Below, in pieces: positions 35,095-47,099 of a DNA stretch of 64,000 bases (its first letter is position 1; every line of letters starts with the position of its first letter). Source of the DNA: Branchiostoma floridae (Eukaryota; Chordata; Leptocardii; Amphioxiformes; Branchiostomatidae); the NCBI RefSeq assembly GCF_000003815.2, contig NC_049984.1:5222491-5286490 (forward strand), in the 5' to 3' direction. A model generated the notes under the pieces. It was not told the origin of the DNA, did no database searches, and saw only the letters and a list, made by a program, of their open reading frames with translations. Both the position numbers and the translations under genes were made by a program.

Positions 35095-36085
35095 GTTAAA
35101 CCTCCTAGATACCATTTACAAGTCCTTAATCCGTCCTCTTCTTGAGTGCGCCGATATTATATGGCATGGATGTACTTTATGTGATTCCCAGGACCAGTAA
35201 GAGGTTCTTCATAGTCTTCGCTCCTTTCTGAAGTTGGTTGGGAAAGACTCTCTGATCTGCGATATGTTCATTCCTTGATCATGTTTTACAAATAGTTAAC
35301 GGCCACACTCGTCACTGTATCTTAAGGACTTGATCCCTCCCAAGTTTCTGCTTCGACCTCACATAAATTAATAATCTTCGCAACAAACACAACCTACAGC
35401 TACCCATTTGCGCCACAAATCGATACCAAAAGTCTTTTATTCCTTATGCAACACAACATTGGAATGGTCTTGACATTGTTGTTCATTCACTTAACTTTAA
35501 TTGCATGAAAGAAATTAGTCAAATTAGTACCCCCCCCCCCCTCCCTCAATAAACATTTTAGTCACGGCCCTCGGTACACCTGCGCCCTCCTCATAGTCTC
35601 TACCAGACTCCGGATCGCTGGAAAAATCGTAGAAATGGAACAAATAGAGGAGTAAGCCGGTCAGAGGAACATAACCGGCCAGGGAACAGCACGGGGTAGG
35701 ATCGCGAGCTGTTCCCTGGCCGGTTATATTCCTCTCTATTTGTTCCATTTCTACGATTTTCCAGCGATCCGGAGTCTGGTAGACACTACTCCTCACACGT
35801 CTTCGCATCGGCACCTGCAGTCTGAATCATAGCTTATTTGTACGTAATATAGTCCAGCAGGTGAACTGTGGGTGTCGATGCGAACGCGTTGTACATTTCT
35901 TGTTATACTGTCCTACCTATAAACAACAAAGAATTAATTTTCTCGGCAATCTTCAGAATCTAGTAAGTAACACTCTTGATTTCAACAGTCTTCTGGAATC
36001 ACCCCGCATCCATCTACTATTAAGGGGTTCACCTTTCTTGCCATACGATACAAACAGCAGAATTCTAAACTTAATTGTAAACTAG
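35095..36085 (+). pseudogene. LINE reverse transcriptase C-terminal region, broken by a MITE
   Basis: Frame-broken translation: IYKSLIRPLLE, ADIIWHGCTLCDSQ, then LRNKHNLQLPIC, RYQKSFIPYATQHWNGL. After the MITE at 35594-35788 it continues with CGCRCERVVHFLLYCPTY and LRGSPFLPYDTNSRILNLIV, the Cys/His tail typical of CR1/L2/jockey-like LINE ORF2. In-frame stops and shifts show it is not active. The final TAG is formed by the first bases of the repeat starting at 36083. Confidence 0.8.
35594..35788. mobile_element. hAT-type MITE, copy 2, inside the LINE
   Basis: 195-bp inverted repeat, ends TAGTCTCTACCAGACTCCGG and its near complement. Flanked by CTCCTCA (35587-35593 and 35789-35795), 7 of the 8 bases expected for hAT. 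It contains a short extra segment not in the 12988 copy. Confidence 0.9.
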
Positions 36086-37135
36086 AGTTCGGCGACCTCA
36101 TACCTCCATGAAAATTTGGAGCTTTTGTAAATTTCATGCACATGACATACCATTTACATAACTTATGCATGGCGATGTTCATTAATGACTAACGTACACA
36201 TGTCACAAGTAAAAAATTTCCATCATAAGTCATTATGCGGATTTGCTATTTTTGTATATATTATGCAAATCAGTTCCTCATTTGCATATTTGGTATCTGC
36301 TTATGTTTCACCTATCATAACTTGCACGTGTTACATTTACTGAAGTTCAGGTATTGAAAACAATGGAATTGTACAATTTCCTCATTAATTATGCAAATTA
36401 AGACCTCATTTGCATAGAATGTATGTCATTATGACCATCTTTGCCTAACCTACCTGCATGCCAATAATGATGGCAATGCATCATTCCTTTCTATAGTTAT
36501 CCTCTTTGGAGTGTCTTGAAAAAACGCCCCTGCAGTTCCAAAATTAAATGTTAGGGGGCTGAAACTTGCCTCACTTTGTCATGACATTAAAAGCTATCTA
36601 CCACCCAAATATCAAATCCATATCATGTCCGGTACAAGAGATACGTACAAAAAACTGCTATGATAGAATTAGCTCATTAATTATGCAAATGTGATCTAGT
36701 TTTGCATAATTAGTATTTTATCTTGTATAACATAGTCTAAGGTACCTACATACCAAAAATCATGAAAATCCATTGTTCCCTTCTTGAGTTATCCACTTCA
36801 GAAGTTTTTGACAAAAATGCCCCTGCTATCCCAAAACTAGACGCTAGGGGGCCCAAACTTATGTCACTTATTCCTGAGCACAAGAGCTATCTAACGCCCA
36901 AAAATTGGGACCGTATCTTGTTCAGAACACGAGATAGTAAAACCGGAAGTTGCGCTGCAGTACCAAGGATATTCGCTAGGGGGCCCAAAATCTAATCACT
37001 TCCAGCTTTTATCGCACCCTACCAACATACCAAGTATGAAACTAATCCATCCAGCCGTTCTTGAGTTACTAGTATCTTGTTGACAGACGGACACACACAC
37101 AAACGCAGGGTAACCTCCATGACATTTCATGGAGG
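36083..37135 (-). mobile_element. Short (1.05-kb) member of the giant-palindrome element family
   Basis: Begins tagagttcggcgacctcata, ends acctccatgacatttcatgg with aggt (a 9-bp-arm hairpin), then a run of A. Inside are attaattatgcaaat words, ctagggggcc segments and an acacacac run. It corresponds, in reverse orientation, to the outer parts of 41424-46130 without the 3.6-kb palindrome. No clear target duplication here. Confidence 0.8.
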
Positions 37136-37247
37136 TAAAAAAAAAAAAAAAGATTTATATTGTAGATACTAAACGCTTTGTAACCACCATAGTGAGAAGT
37201 ACACTGGTGGGGAAGCGCAATGCTTTATGGTTAACTAGGCTTGTTAC

Positions 37248-37274
37248 AAGATGGCCGCCATCCAAGATGGCGGC
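37248..37274 (+). promoter_or_regulatory. Two YY1-like AAGATGGC sites
   Basis: aagatggccgccatc (37248-37262) and aagatggcggc (37264-37274). The second covers the candidate start codon at 37267, the arrangement seen at many YY1-bound animal start sites. Confidence 0.45.
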
Positions 37275-37717
37275 TCTTGGTGGAAACCCGAAGTGGGTGC
37301 AAGAAAACAGACCACTGCTCACCGGGATGGTCATGGATGACTACGCACAAGGTACGTATAGGCGGGAGATACGTGTGTCCTTTATCTTTCATGACATTGA
37401 TACTTCTATGAGGAGCCGATTGCCCAATTTCTACCGAATATACCCTATGAGACATAAGGTTGGAGCCTCTGGCGACATCAATCTCGACTTGAGAAAGTAC
37501 GTTACCTCCAAATCGCATTTGAACTCGTTTTGTCATTACTACTACATGGACCCCTAGCACACGAAAAATTTGAGAGTAATCGATGCAGCAGATCTCGAAA
37601 AATTCAATGCACAATGTATTTGCCCCCCTCCCACCCTCTGCAGCCAAGGAGACAAAGTGTGTCAACTTCAAGGACTGGGAGAAATTAAAAAAAATCAATC
37701 AATTTTCTGGAACGTAA
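37267..37717 (+). CDS. Candidate two-exon gene for a 52-residue protein
   Basis: Exon 1 37267-37351: ATG in the context ccaagATGg, reading MAALGGNPKWVQENRPLLTG then MVMDDYAQ, ending at a strong donor, gtacgt. Exon 2 37644-37717 follows a very good acceptor (tgcccccctcccaccctctgcag, 37621-37643) and reads KETKCVNFKDWEKLKKINQF up to TAA. Exon 1 ends in phase 1 and exon 2 supplies the two missing bases, so the frames agree. I do not recognise the protein. It has no signal peptide or membrane segment; the second half is basic. Exon 2 is the first unit of the 183-bp array that follows. The reading frame in exon 1 could also join another acceptor, such as the one at 39820, so the C-terminus is uncertain. 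Confidence 0.4.
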
Positions 37718-39170
37718 TTTAGATCATGACTACATAAATCACACCAACATACTTCAATATATCAGAGAGATCCATTCATTTGATCCTGAAATACAGACTG
37801 CCAAAGTTGCATGAATTTTGCTTAGCAATATTGTTTACACTGTGTCATCTTCATGGACTGGGAGAAATTCAAAAAAATCCATTTCTCTTTTTCAAAGTAA
37901 TTTACATCATGAGTACTTAAATCACTCTAACATATTCTAGAATATTGAAGAGATCCATTCATTTGATCATGAAATACAGACTGCCAAAGTTGCTTGAATT
38001 TTGCTCAGCAATATTGTTTACACTGTGTCATCTTCATGGACTGGGAGAAATTCAAAAAAATCATCTAATCTTTTTCAAAGTAATTTAGATCATGAGTACG
38101 TAAATCACTCTAACATATTTTAGAATATTGAAGAGATCCATTCATTTGATCATGAAATACAGACTGCCAAAGTTGCATGAATTTTGCTTAGCAATATTGT
38201 TTACACTGTGTGAACTTCAAGGACTGGGATAAATTCAAAGAAATCAATTAATCCTCTTCAAAATATTTGAGATCATGCCTATATAAACTACTCTAACATA
38301 TTCTGGAATATTGGAGAGATTTGATTATTTGATCCTGAAATACAGACTGCCAAAGTTGCATGAATTTTGCTTACCAATATTGTTTACACTGTGTGACCTT
38401 CAAGGACTGGGAGAAATTTAAAAAATGCATTGATTTTTTAAAAAAGTATATTGAAACATGACTACATATATCATTCTACCAGACTCCAGGATATTGGAGA
38501 GATCCACTCATTTGATCTGTAAATATTCACAGTCAAAGTTTGTAGACTTTTGGTCAGCCATATTGTTAATACTAAGTGAACTTTAATGACTGAGATAACT
38601 TCAAAAAAATCAATTAACTATTTTCAAAGTAATTAAAAACATGACTGTATATATCACTTTAATATGCCCCTGGATATTGGAGACATCCACTCATTTGATT
38701 TAGTATTATAGACAGTCAGAGTTTCTTGAATTTTGGTCAGCCATATTGTTTACACTGTATACAGTTTAAGGACTGGGATAAATTCAATGAAATCAATTGA
38801 TTCTTTTCAAAGTAATTGAAAACATAACTGCATATATCACTCTAACATATGCCTACATATTGGAGAGATCCACTCATTTGATTTGATATCATAGACAGTC
38901 AAAGTTTCCTGAATTGTGGTCAGCCATATTGTTTACACTATATGCAGTCTAACTGTAATGACTGGGATAGATTCAAAGAAATCAATTGATTTGTTTCAAA
39001 GTTATTTAAAACATAACTTCACATATTACTCTAACATATGCCTGTATATTGGAGAGATCCACTCATTTGTTTTAGTATTTTATAGACAGTCAAACCTTCC
39101 TGAATTTGGGCCAGCAGCCATATTGTTTGCACTTTGTGAAGTACACTGTGTGTAGGATGAATTAAAAAAA
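37655..39170 (+). repeat. 183-bp tandem (satellite-like) array
   Basis: The word actggga or its variants starts at 37674, 37857, 38040, 38223, 38406, 38589, 38772 and 38961: six exact 183-bp steps and one of 189. Each unit also has a gagatccattcatttgat segment and catattgtttacact. About eight units; later units are more diverged. A lone related segment is at 39316-39365. Units contain stops in all frames I checked. Confidence 0.95.
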
Positions 39171-41120
39171 AAGTAAGCTGTGTAATTCAAGTGAATGAAA
39201 ACAAGAATGCATACTAGTATATGTTACATCAACATATCCTGAAAAGTACAGAGATGCTGAATTTTGATCCAGAAATGAAATATTGACTTGCTTGTCTTTA
39301 GTTTTGTTTTCTTCAGTTGTATTGTTCAAAGTGTCTTAACTTCAAGCACTGGGATAAGCTTAACATGTTCATAATGTTACCTATATCTGCATCAAACTTT
39401 GATAAGTGTAAGATACTTAGATTACAGTTCTTACAGCAGTATATATATATGTGTGTACAATGCTTTATCATGCCAAACCCCCCTCCCCCATTTTCCAAGA
39501 ATGGTAAAGAAATGTTTCTAATCCATGGCTGTTTGGATCTTGTAAACATGTTTCACCTCATAATAGAGCTTCATAAATATTGCTCCTAATAACTATGACT
39601 CAGGATTCAAATTTTTGAATATGAACATAACAAAAACAACAAATGTATACAAATCATTCAAGGGTATGCACAGAAATGTTATTGTCCATGTTAGTTTGAT
39701 GTTATGCAATCAGATTTTTTTTTACATTATTTGAGTAGTATAGATAACTTTGTTGAAAGACAATGAACAGAAAGAAAAGAAGCACTTACAATCACAATCC
39801 TCTCTCTCTTTATTTTCCAGTTGAAGGACAGAAAATTATTGGTTTGCTCTGAACCAGGACTGTGGAGTTCAATACAGCCTTACATCAGATTCTCTCACCA
39901 ACCCTGTTATGATTCACAGACCTGGAATACTCACAGAATGAAAACATCAATACATACATATTTTATAGCTACTGTGTATTTAAGTTGTGTGTTTACTATT
40001 TGCATTGTTGATGATTTGTAATTTATTTCTATGATTTGTTATACCTCTTTTCCAACTTTACCCTACTGTCTTTGATTGAAAGGAGGCTGGATAAACACAG
40101 TGTATTGTTGTGCATTGTAATGCTCAATGTTATGAACCAATGATGTCTTACCTGAAAGTGTAACTTGAAAAATATATATAGTATATCTGTATTAGCTTGA
40201 AATAGTAGAATTGACATTAGTATAGGACTGAAACAAATGTACTTTATCTATTGTGTGTCCATTGTTTTCTTTTCCCTTGGCATGGAAGAATATCCTAGCC
40301 TGTGTGCTATCCTAGTTAGATTACCAAGGCTCCTATACCACTCCCCCATACATAGGGAATTGTAGGGGCCTTAGCAAACAAGGATTGTGCAGCATATTAC
40401 CCTGTGGTATCTTTATATCTTAGTAACTTCTTAGACAACTTTGTGTAATATCTGATGCATTGTGATCAGTATCACTATAATAGGAACTACTGGTTTGATA
40501 TTACATTTCATCACCTTATGTTAGGTCTATTGTATGTTACCACTTTTTGTATATTTCTTTTGACACACATTAAAACATATTTTCTGATGCACACTAAATG
40601 ATATTGTTTAATGTACAAATGGTAAGATGAACCTGGCAAGTCTGTTACCAACTACATGTGTTACATCAAATTCAATATCAGTAGTACAAATGAATGAATC
40701 TACAGTATTCTATAAAGAGATATCTATGAAATATAATATTGGGAAAATAATATGAATAAAAGTTTTAAACATAGAATTTATACTTTAAACAAGAAGATAC
40801 TCTATGTCATATCACCTTTTTATCATAATAAACTGTATGCAGGCCACGCCTGTTTTTCCCTCTTCACTATTTTTCTGATAAACCTCTGGCCTTAATGTTA
40901 CATCAAAATTATTACCATGTGCTTAAAATTTATTGTCTTCATTTGCATTCAATTTTTTTTTCATGTACAGTCTTAGAAAAGTTTGTGCTGAAAATTTTGA
41001 TGTTTTCATATTAACGTTATTCATAATATTAGATGATTTTCACAGTGGAATTATTTCACAGGAAATCTGTTTTTTCCTATTTACTCCATTGTTTTTCTGG
41101 GACGAATTTGGAAAGTGACC
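39171..41120. other. AT-rich stretch with a possible terminal exon at 39821
   Basis: A strong pyrimidine tract and acceptor (cctctctctctttattttcc, ag at 39819-39820) precede sequence open for 66 codons in one frame and 10 in the frame that would follow the 37267 exon. AATAAA-containing aatatgaataaaag is at about 40750. It could be the last exon and 3' UTR of the candidate gene at 37267 or a non-coding RNA; otherwise nothing is recognised. Confidence 0.3.
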
Positions 41121-41149
41121 TTATCATATTTCGACATTGTTTGGCTCAA

Positions 41150-41330
41150 TACTGATCAGGAAAGCACCCAACACAATGCCCCTACATTACAATGCGTCAG
41201 TATAGAACAAACTGCAGGAAGTAGAAATTTCAATTTTGCCGCCACAAGTTTGTACCCATCATCCCTTGCGCCTGAAACAAGCCTCGATTTCGTGGATGCC
41301 GGCGTTTCCATGGCCTGTAACCACTCACTC
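41150..41330 (-). repeat. Dispersed repeat, also at 47470-47640
   Basis: The minus strand from about 41310 (gccggcatccacgaaatcga..ggtacaaacttgtggcggca) matches the plus strand at 47480-47640. No protein recognised. Confidence 0.8.
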
Positions 41331-42395
41331 TTAAACCCTTCAGTCAACAACTTGTTGTACTATATGTGTCTGGAACTACCCGGACCGTTTGTAATCTGCT
41401 GTGAGTTGCTCGTTGTTGTTATTACCTCCATGAAATGTCATGGAGGTTATAGTTTACCCAGCGTTTGTGTGTGTGTGTGTGTGTCTGTCTGTCTGTCTGT
41501 CAACAAGATAACTCAAGAACGGCTGGATGGATTAGTTTCATACTTGGTGTGTTGGTGGGGTGCGATGAAAGCTAGAAGCGATTAGATTTTGGGCCCCCTA
41601 GCGGCTTCCCTTGGTACTGCAGCGCAACTTCCGGTTTTGCTATCTCGTGTTCTGAACACGCTATGGTCACGATTTTTGAGTGTTAGATAGCTCTTGTGCT
41701 CAGGAATAAGTGACATAAGTTTTGGCCCCCTACCGACTAGGTGTGGGATAGCAGGGGCATTTTGTCAAAAACTTCTGAAGAGGATAACTCAAGAAGGGAA
41801 CAATGGATTTTCATGATTTTTGGTATGTAGGTACCTTAGACAATGTTGTACAAGATAAGATACCAATTATGCAAAATAGGAGTAAATTTGCATAATTAAT
41901 GAGAATATTCTATCATGGCAGTTTTTTCATGTATCTCTTGTCCCGGACATGACATAGTCTTGACATTTGGGTGGTAGATAGCTTGCAGTGACATGACAAA
42001 GTGGGGCAGATTTCAGCCCCCTAACATGTAATTTCAGAACTGCAGGGGCGTTTTTGTCAAGACATTCCAAAGTGGATAACTGCAGAAAGGATTGACGAAT
42101 TGGCATCATTTTAGGGGTGCAGGTAGCTTAGGCAAAGGTGTTCATAATGATATACATGTTATGCAAATGAGGACCTTATTTGCATAATTAATGAGGAAAT
42201 TGTATAATACCATTATTACTAATAACTGGACTTCAATAAATGTAACACTTATTAAGAGCTGATGTCTGTAAAAACCAAGCAAAATCAGAAAAAGTTGGCC
42301 AAACTCAAAAAATCGATTTTCCTTAAATTTTGTGTGGTGGTAGGGCCTTGGTCCAAACCTACAAAAATGGCAAAGTTTTAGATCTGCGGTCACCG

Positions 42396-42409
42396 GTTGC
42401 CATGGCAAC
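42396..42409. promoter_or_regulatory. X-box palindrome GTTGCCATGGCAAC (left arm)
   Basis: Exact full palindrome of the RFX-factor X-box consensus (GTTRCC..GGYAAC), mirrored in the right arm at 45743-45756. Presence is seen; binding is inference. Confidence 0.5.
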
Positions 42410-45400
42410 GGCCATTTTCAAAATGGCGGATTTTCACCAAGGGACGGCCTTGGTCGCGTCCAAAATCGGCCTCCTTTGGACTCCTGTAGCCCCCACAAAT
42501 TAACAGATATTTTATCGATTCTCGCATATGTTATTACCCCTATTCTAATGAACAAAATGATATATAGTGATGCTCAAAATGTTTTTGTGGTCAGGTGCAG
42601 TAGATGTTTAAAAATGATGTGTTTTCGTGAATTTCCAAAATTGGCAAAAATCCATTTTTTGACCATTTTTATTGACCATTAGCTCATTAGCAGGCAAATC
42701 AATTTGCTTCATTTTCGGCACAGTTATAGTTTGAACCTTTGTATACATCATATGTAAAAATAAATTTGGGCCTTTTACGTATCGGACCGTGGTGGCCCCC
42801 AGAGTAAACCAATATTTCCATTTCAAGAAAATCGTAACCATAGAATTATTCCTGGAAAAACAGTCATAGCTTACCAGAAATGAATCTCATTATCATTGTA
42901 TGTAACAGAGGAACTTACCTATCACTTCTAAAAGCAGGGTTGTTTTAGATTTTTTTATAATTGCCTTTAAAATGATTTTATTGAGTTTTTTTGGTCGTTT
43001 TTAGACCAAAAAATGTATCTTTTGGCCCCAGCACTCTGGTATTACAAGCAAATGACCTGAAATTTGGTATGGGAATGTCCTGGACATGTACACACATGGG
43101 TTGATAACTGGTTTGCCATATGATAGAACAAAATGCTGAATTTTGTGACTTATTTGGGGCATTTTCGGCCCAAAAACTACATTTTTGGCCCCAGCACCCT
43201 GGTTTTACAACCAAATGACCTGAAATTTAGTATAGGAATGCCCTGGACACATACGCACATGGATTCAATAACACTTTTGGCATACTGTTCAATAAAATGC
43301 AAAGGTTTGTGATTTTTGGTTTATTTTTTTCCCAAAAAAGTACATTTTTGGCTCCCCTACCCTGGTTTTACAACTGAATGACCTGGAATTCGGTATAGCA
43401 ATGCCCTGAACATATGCACACATGGATTCAATAACATGTTTTACATATAGTACAACAAAATGCTTAATTTTGAGATTTTTGCCATTTTTTTTACCAAAAA
43501 AAAAGTCATTTTCTTGCTCCTGTTCCCTGGTAAATAACCAGTAAATAACCGGTAAAAAATTGGTATAGGAGCGCATCGGAAATGGCTTTTATAACCCGTT
43601 TTTGCATACAGTGCAACAAAACGCTTAATGTTGTACTTTTTGGTCATTGCTTTACCCAAAGTACATTTCTAGCTCCTGTTCCCTATTAGGCATTACAGGC
43701 AAATTACCTCCTGGACTCCAAAAACCCCCAGAAAGTAAGAGATATTCTATTGATTCCCGTATATGTTATTACCCATATTCTAATAAGAAAAGTGATATTA
43801 AGTTATCCTCGAAATGTTTTTGTAGTGAGGTGCAGCAGATGTTAAAAGATGACGTGTCTTTGTAAATTGTAAATTGCCAAAAAGTGTTATTAAAGTGTCC
43901 AGGGCACTCCCATACCGAATTTCAGATTATTTAATTGGAGAAACAGGTTTTTTTACAGGAGCCAAAATATTTTTTTTGTAAAAAAAAATGGCAAAAAAAC
44001 ACACACAAAATTCAGCATTTCGCTGTACTGTATGACAAGCATGCCCTGGACATATGTGCGCATATGTCCAGGGCATTCCTATACCAAAGTTCAAGTCGTC
44101 TAAATTTTTTTAGTTGTGAAACCAGGCTACAAGAGCCAAAAATGCACTTTTTTGTTTTAAAAAAATGGCCCAAAATTAAGCATTTTGTTGTATTGTATGC
44201 CAAACGTGTTGTTATTGGATCCATCAGTGCATATGTCCAGGGCATTCCAATACCGAATGCAGGTCATTCAATGGTAAAGCCAGGGTACAGGAGCCAAAAA
44301 TGTACCTTTTTTTTAGTAAAAAAAATGACCAAAATTAAGCATTTTGTTGCACAGTATGCCAAAATTATTATTGACTCTATGTGTACATGTGTCCAGGGCA
44401 TTTTTATACCGAATTTCATTTACTTTGAAAACCAGGGTTTAATGGGCCAAAAATGTACTTTTGGGGCCAAAAATTACAAAAAGGAGCCAGAAATGTACTT
44501 TGGGTAAAACAATGACCAAAAATTACAACATTAAGCGTTTTGTTGCACTGTATGCAAAAACGGGTTATAAAAGCCATTTCAAATGCGATTCTACATTTGT
44601 ATACCGATTTTTTACCGGTTATTTACTTGGAAAACCAAGGAACAGGAGCAAAAAAATAACTTTTTTGTAAAATAAATCTCAAAATTAAGCATTTTGTTGT
44701 ACTGTATGTAAAACATGTTATTGAATCCATGTGTACATATGTTCAGGGCATTGCTATACCGAATTCCAGGTCATTCAGTTGTAAAACCAGGGTAGGGGAG
44801 CCAAAAATGTACTTTTTTGGGAAAAAAATAAACCAAAAATCACAAACCTTTGCATTTTATTGAACAGTATGCCAAAAGTGTTATTGAATCCATGTGCGTA
44901 TGTGTCCAGGGCATTCCTATACTAAATTTCAGGTCATTTGGTTGTAAAACCAGGGTGCTGGGGCCAAAAATGTAGTTTTTGGGCCGAAAATGCCCCAAAT
45001 AAGTCACAAAATTCAGCATTTTGTTCTATCATATGGCAAACCAGTTATCAACCCATGTGTGTACATGTCCAGGACATTCCCATACCAAATTTCAGGTCAT
45101 TTGCTTGTAATACCAGAGTGCTGGGGCCAAAAGATACATTTTTTGGTCTAAAAACGACCAAAAAAACTCAATAAAATCATTTTAAAGGCAATTATAAAAA
45201 AATCTAAAACAACCCTGCTTTTAGAAGTGATAGGTAAGTTCCTCTGTTACATACAATGATAATGAGATTCATTTCTGGTAAGCTATGACTGTTTTTCCAG
45301 GAATAATTCTATGGTTACGATTTTCTTGAAATGGAAATATTGGTTTACTCTGGGGGCCACCACGGTCCGATACGTAAAAGGCCCAAATTTATTTTTACAT

Positions 45401-45742
45401 ATGATGTATACAAAGGTTCAAACTATAACTGTGCCGAAAATGAAGCAAATTGATTTGCCTGCTAATGAGCTAATGGTCAATAAAAATGGTCAAAAAATGG
45501 ATTTTTGCCAATTTTGGAAATTCACGAAAACACATCATTTTTAAACATCTGCTGCACCTGACTACAAAAACATTTTGAGCATCACTATATATCATTTTGT
45601 TCATTAGAATAGGGGTAATAACATATGCGAGAATCAATAAAATATCTGTTAAATTGTGGGGGCTACAGGAGTCCAAAGAAGATCTATTTTGGACGCGACC
45701 ATGCCTTCCCTTGGTGAAAATCCGCCATTTTGAAAAATAGCC

Positions 45743-45756
45743 GTTGCCATGGCAAC
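45743..45756. promoter_or_regulatory. X-box palindrome GTTGCCATGGCAAC (right arm)
   Basis: Mirror copy of the site at 42396-42409 within the giant palindrome. Confidence 0.5.
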
Positions 45757-47099
45757 CGGTGACCGCAGATCTAAAACTTTGCCATTTTTGTAGGTTTGGA
45801 CCAAGGCCCTACCACCACACAAAATTTAAGGAAAATTGATTTTTTGAGTTTGGCCACCCTATGCTTGGTTTTTACAGACAGAGCCTCTTAATTATGATAG
45901 ATGGAATATAAGCAGATACCAAATATGGTAATGAGGAACTTATTTGCATAATTTATGTACAAATTACAAAGCCGCTTTAAGTCTAATGATTGGAATTTTA
46001 TACTTGTGACATGTGTATGTTAGTCAATGATGAACAACAACACGCATAAATTATGTTAATGTATTAGTCAATTGCATGAAATTTACAAAAGCTCTAAATT
46101 TTCATGGAGGTATGAGGTCGCCGAACTCTAGTTGTTATTTTATTCGTCTTTGTCAGCTGTAACGTTATCTTTTTTTGAGAGGTGGTGATGATATTAGCAT
46201 GTCTGTTAGAGTGCATCACCTCTCTGTCCTGTTCTGTACGTTGTTGTTCAATAAATGAAAAAAATAATAATATTACACGTATTTCCTGGGAAATTGTGTA
46301 AATGAGTCATGCATTTGTATAATTGACATCTAACGATTCACCTCTCTTTGTCAGTTACAAATGTTTGAGAGTCCTTCCGTGGATGGAATGCCGTGCATTT
46401 GCATTCATTATACAAATTAGATCCTGACTTGCACAATGAACATCTATATTTCGCACGTCCCGGTTTTGAACTTAGCCATTTTGCCTCAAGCAAGGAGTTT
46501 TTTTATAGCCTCCTTGCCTCAAGCAACGTGAAGAGACAGATTAACTGGATAGACAGCATTTGCAGACGGAAGTCGTGAGAGAACAGCACCAGCACTGCAA
46601 GCGTCAAGATTTCTGAAGTTGTCACCAATTTTTTTACAGGTGGGAAATATTTTCCGTACAGATTCGTAGGTAAAGGAATGAGACCGTCTTCTGCCGCTGT
46701 GAACAGATTAACGCAACATGTCAGTACACGTATATCGTTTAACGTAGTTATTTTTAGAAGTCATATGCATGAACTGACGTTTCCTGGAAAAGGGCAGGTG
46801 GACCTCATTGGGTTTAAACCCCAGGGGCGCTAATAGGAGATGCGCGGGCTGACTGCTTTGGGCCACCGAATAAAATATCCTAGCTGCCCGATCCAGGCTG
46901 GCTCCCAGGGTATTGGGCCAACTACCGTCAACGTAAAGTGTTTAAAGACAACTCAATCTTTTCCTAATTTTCGGAGATTAGTGACGGACGTTTCGAATGA
47001 CGTCTATCACTCTTCTTCAGCATCATTAGAATGAACTACAGAGGCGACGCGTCGCACCGAAGGCGCGACAGTCCGGCTATGGAGTCTGGGGACACGCTC

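Larger units (their letters stand above)
42254..45893. repeat. 3.6-kb palindrome with axis near 44058-44076
   Basis: Left arm from attaagagctgatgtctgta and right arm (complement) are nearly identical for about 1.4 kb each; translated segments at 42608-42841 and 42978-43214 on minus recur unchanged at 45311-45544 and 44938-45174 on plus. The inner part is tandem ~160-bp units marked by tccagggcatt, ggtcatt.ggttgtaaaacc and attaagcattttgttg. The centre holds a perfect 16-bp-arm hairpin at 44041-44076. A third, diverged copy of 42478-42660 lies at 43705-43885 inside the loop. Confidence 0.95.
41424..46130 (+). mobile_element. 4.7-kb element with 9-bp target duplication and internal giant palindrome
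   Basis: Flanked by exact 9-bp duplications GTTGTTATT (41415-41423 and 46131-46139). Left end acctccatgaaatgtcatgg with aggt, right end ccgaactcta. Outer zones (41424-42250 and 45895-46130) match the 1.05-kb element at 36083-37135 in reverse orientation. Between them is the palindrome 42254-45893. No transposase or other domain is seen in any frame, so it is non-autonomous. A 9-bp duplication is known for Mutator-like and Drosophila Foldback elements; assignment to either is inference. Confidence 0.85.

Noticed and set aside
37231-37698. 155-codon minus-strand frame
   Set aside because: Opposite the candidate spliced gene, no motifs, and no splice or start support.
37655-39170. CRISPR-like array
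   Set aside because: Whole 183-bp units repeat without distinct spacers, in eukaryotic DNA; it is a satellite-type array.
43935-44507. 190-codon open frame in the centre of the giant palindrome
   Set aside because: It is a translation of the ~160-bp repeat units (repeated ICAHMSRAF and KHFVVLYAK-like strings); no domain, and the frame exists because the repeats lack stops.
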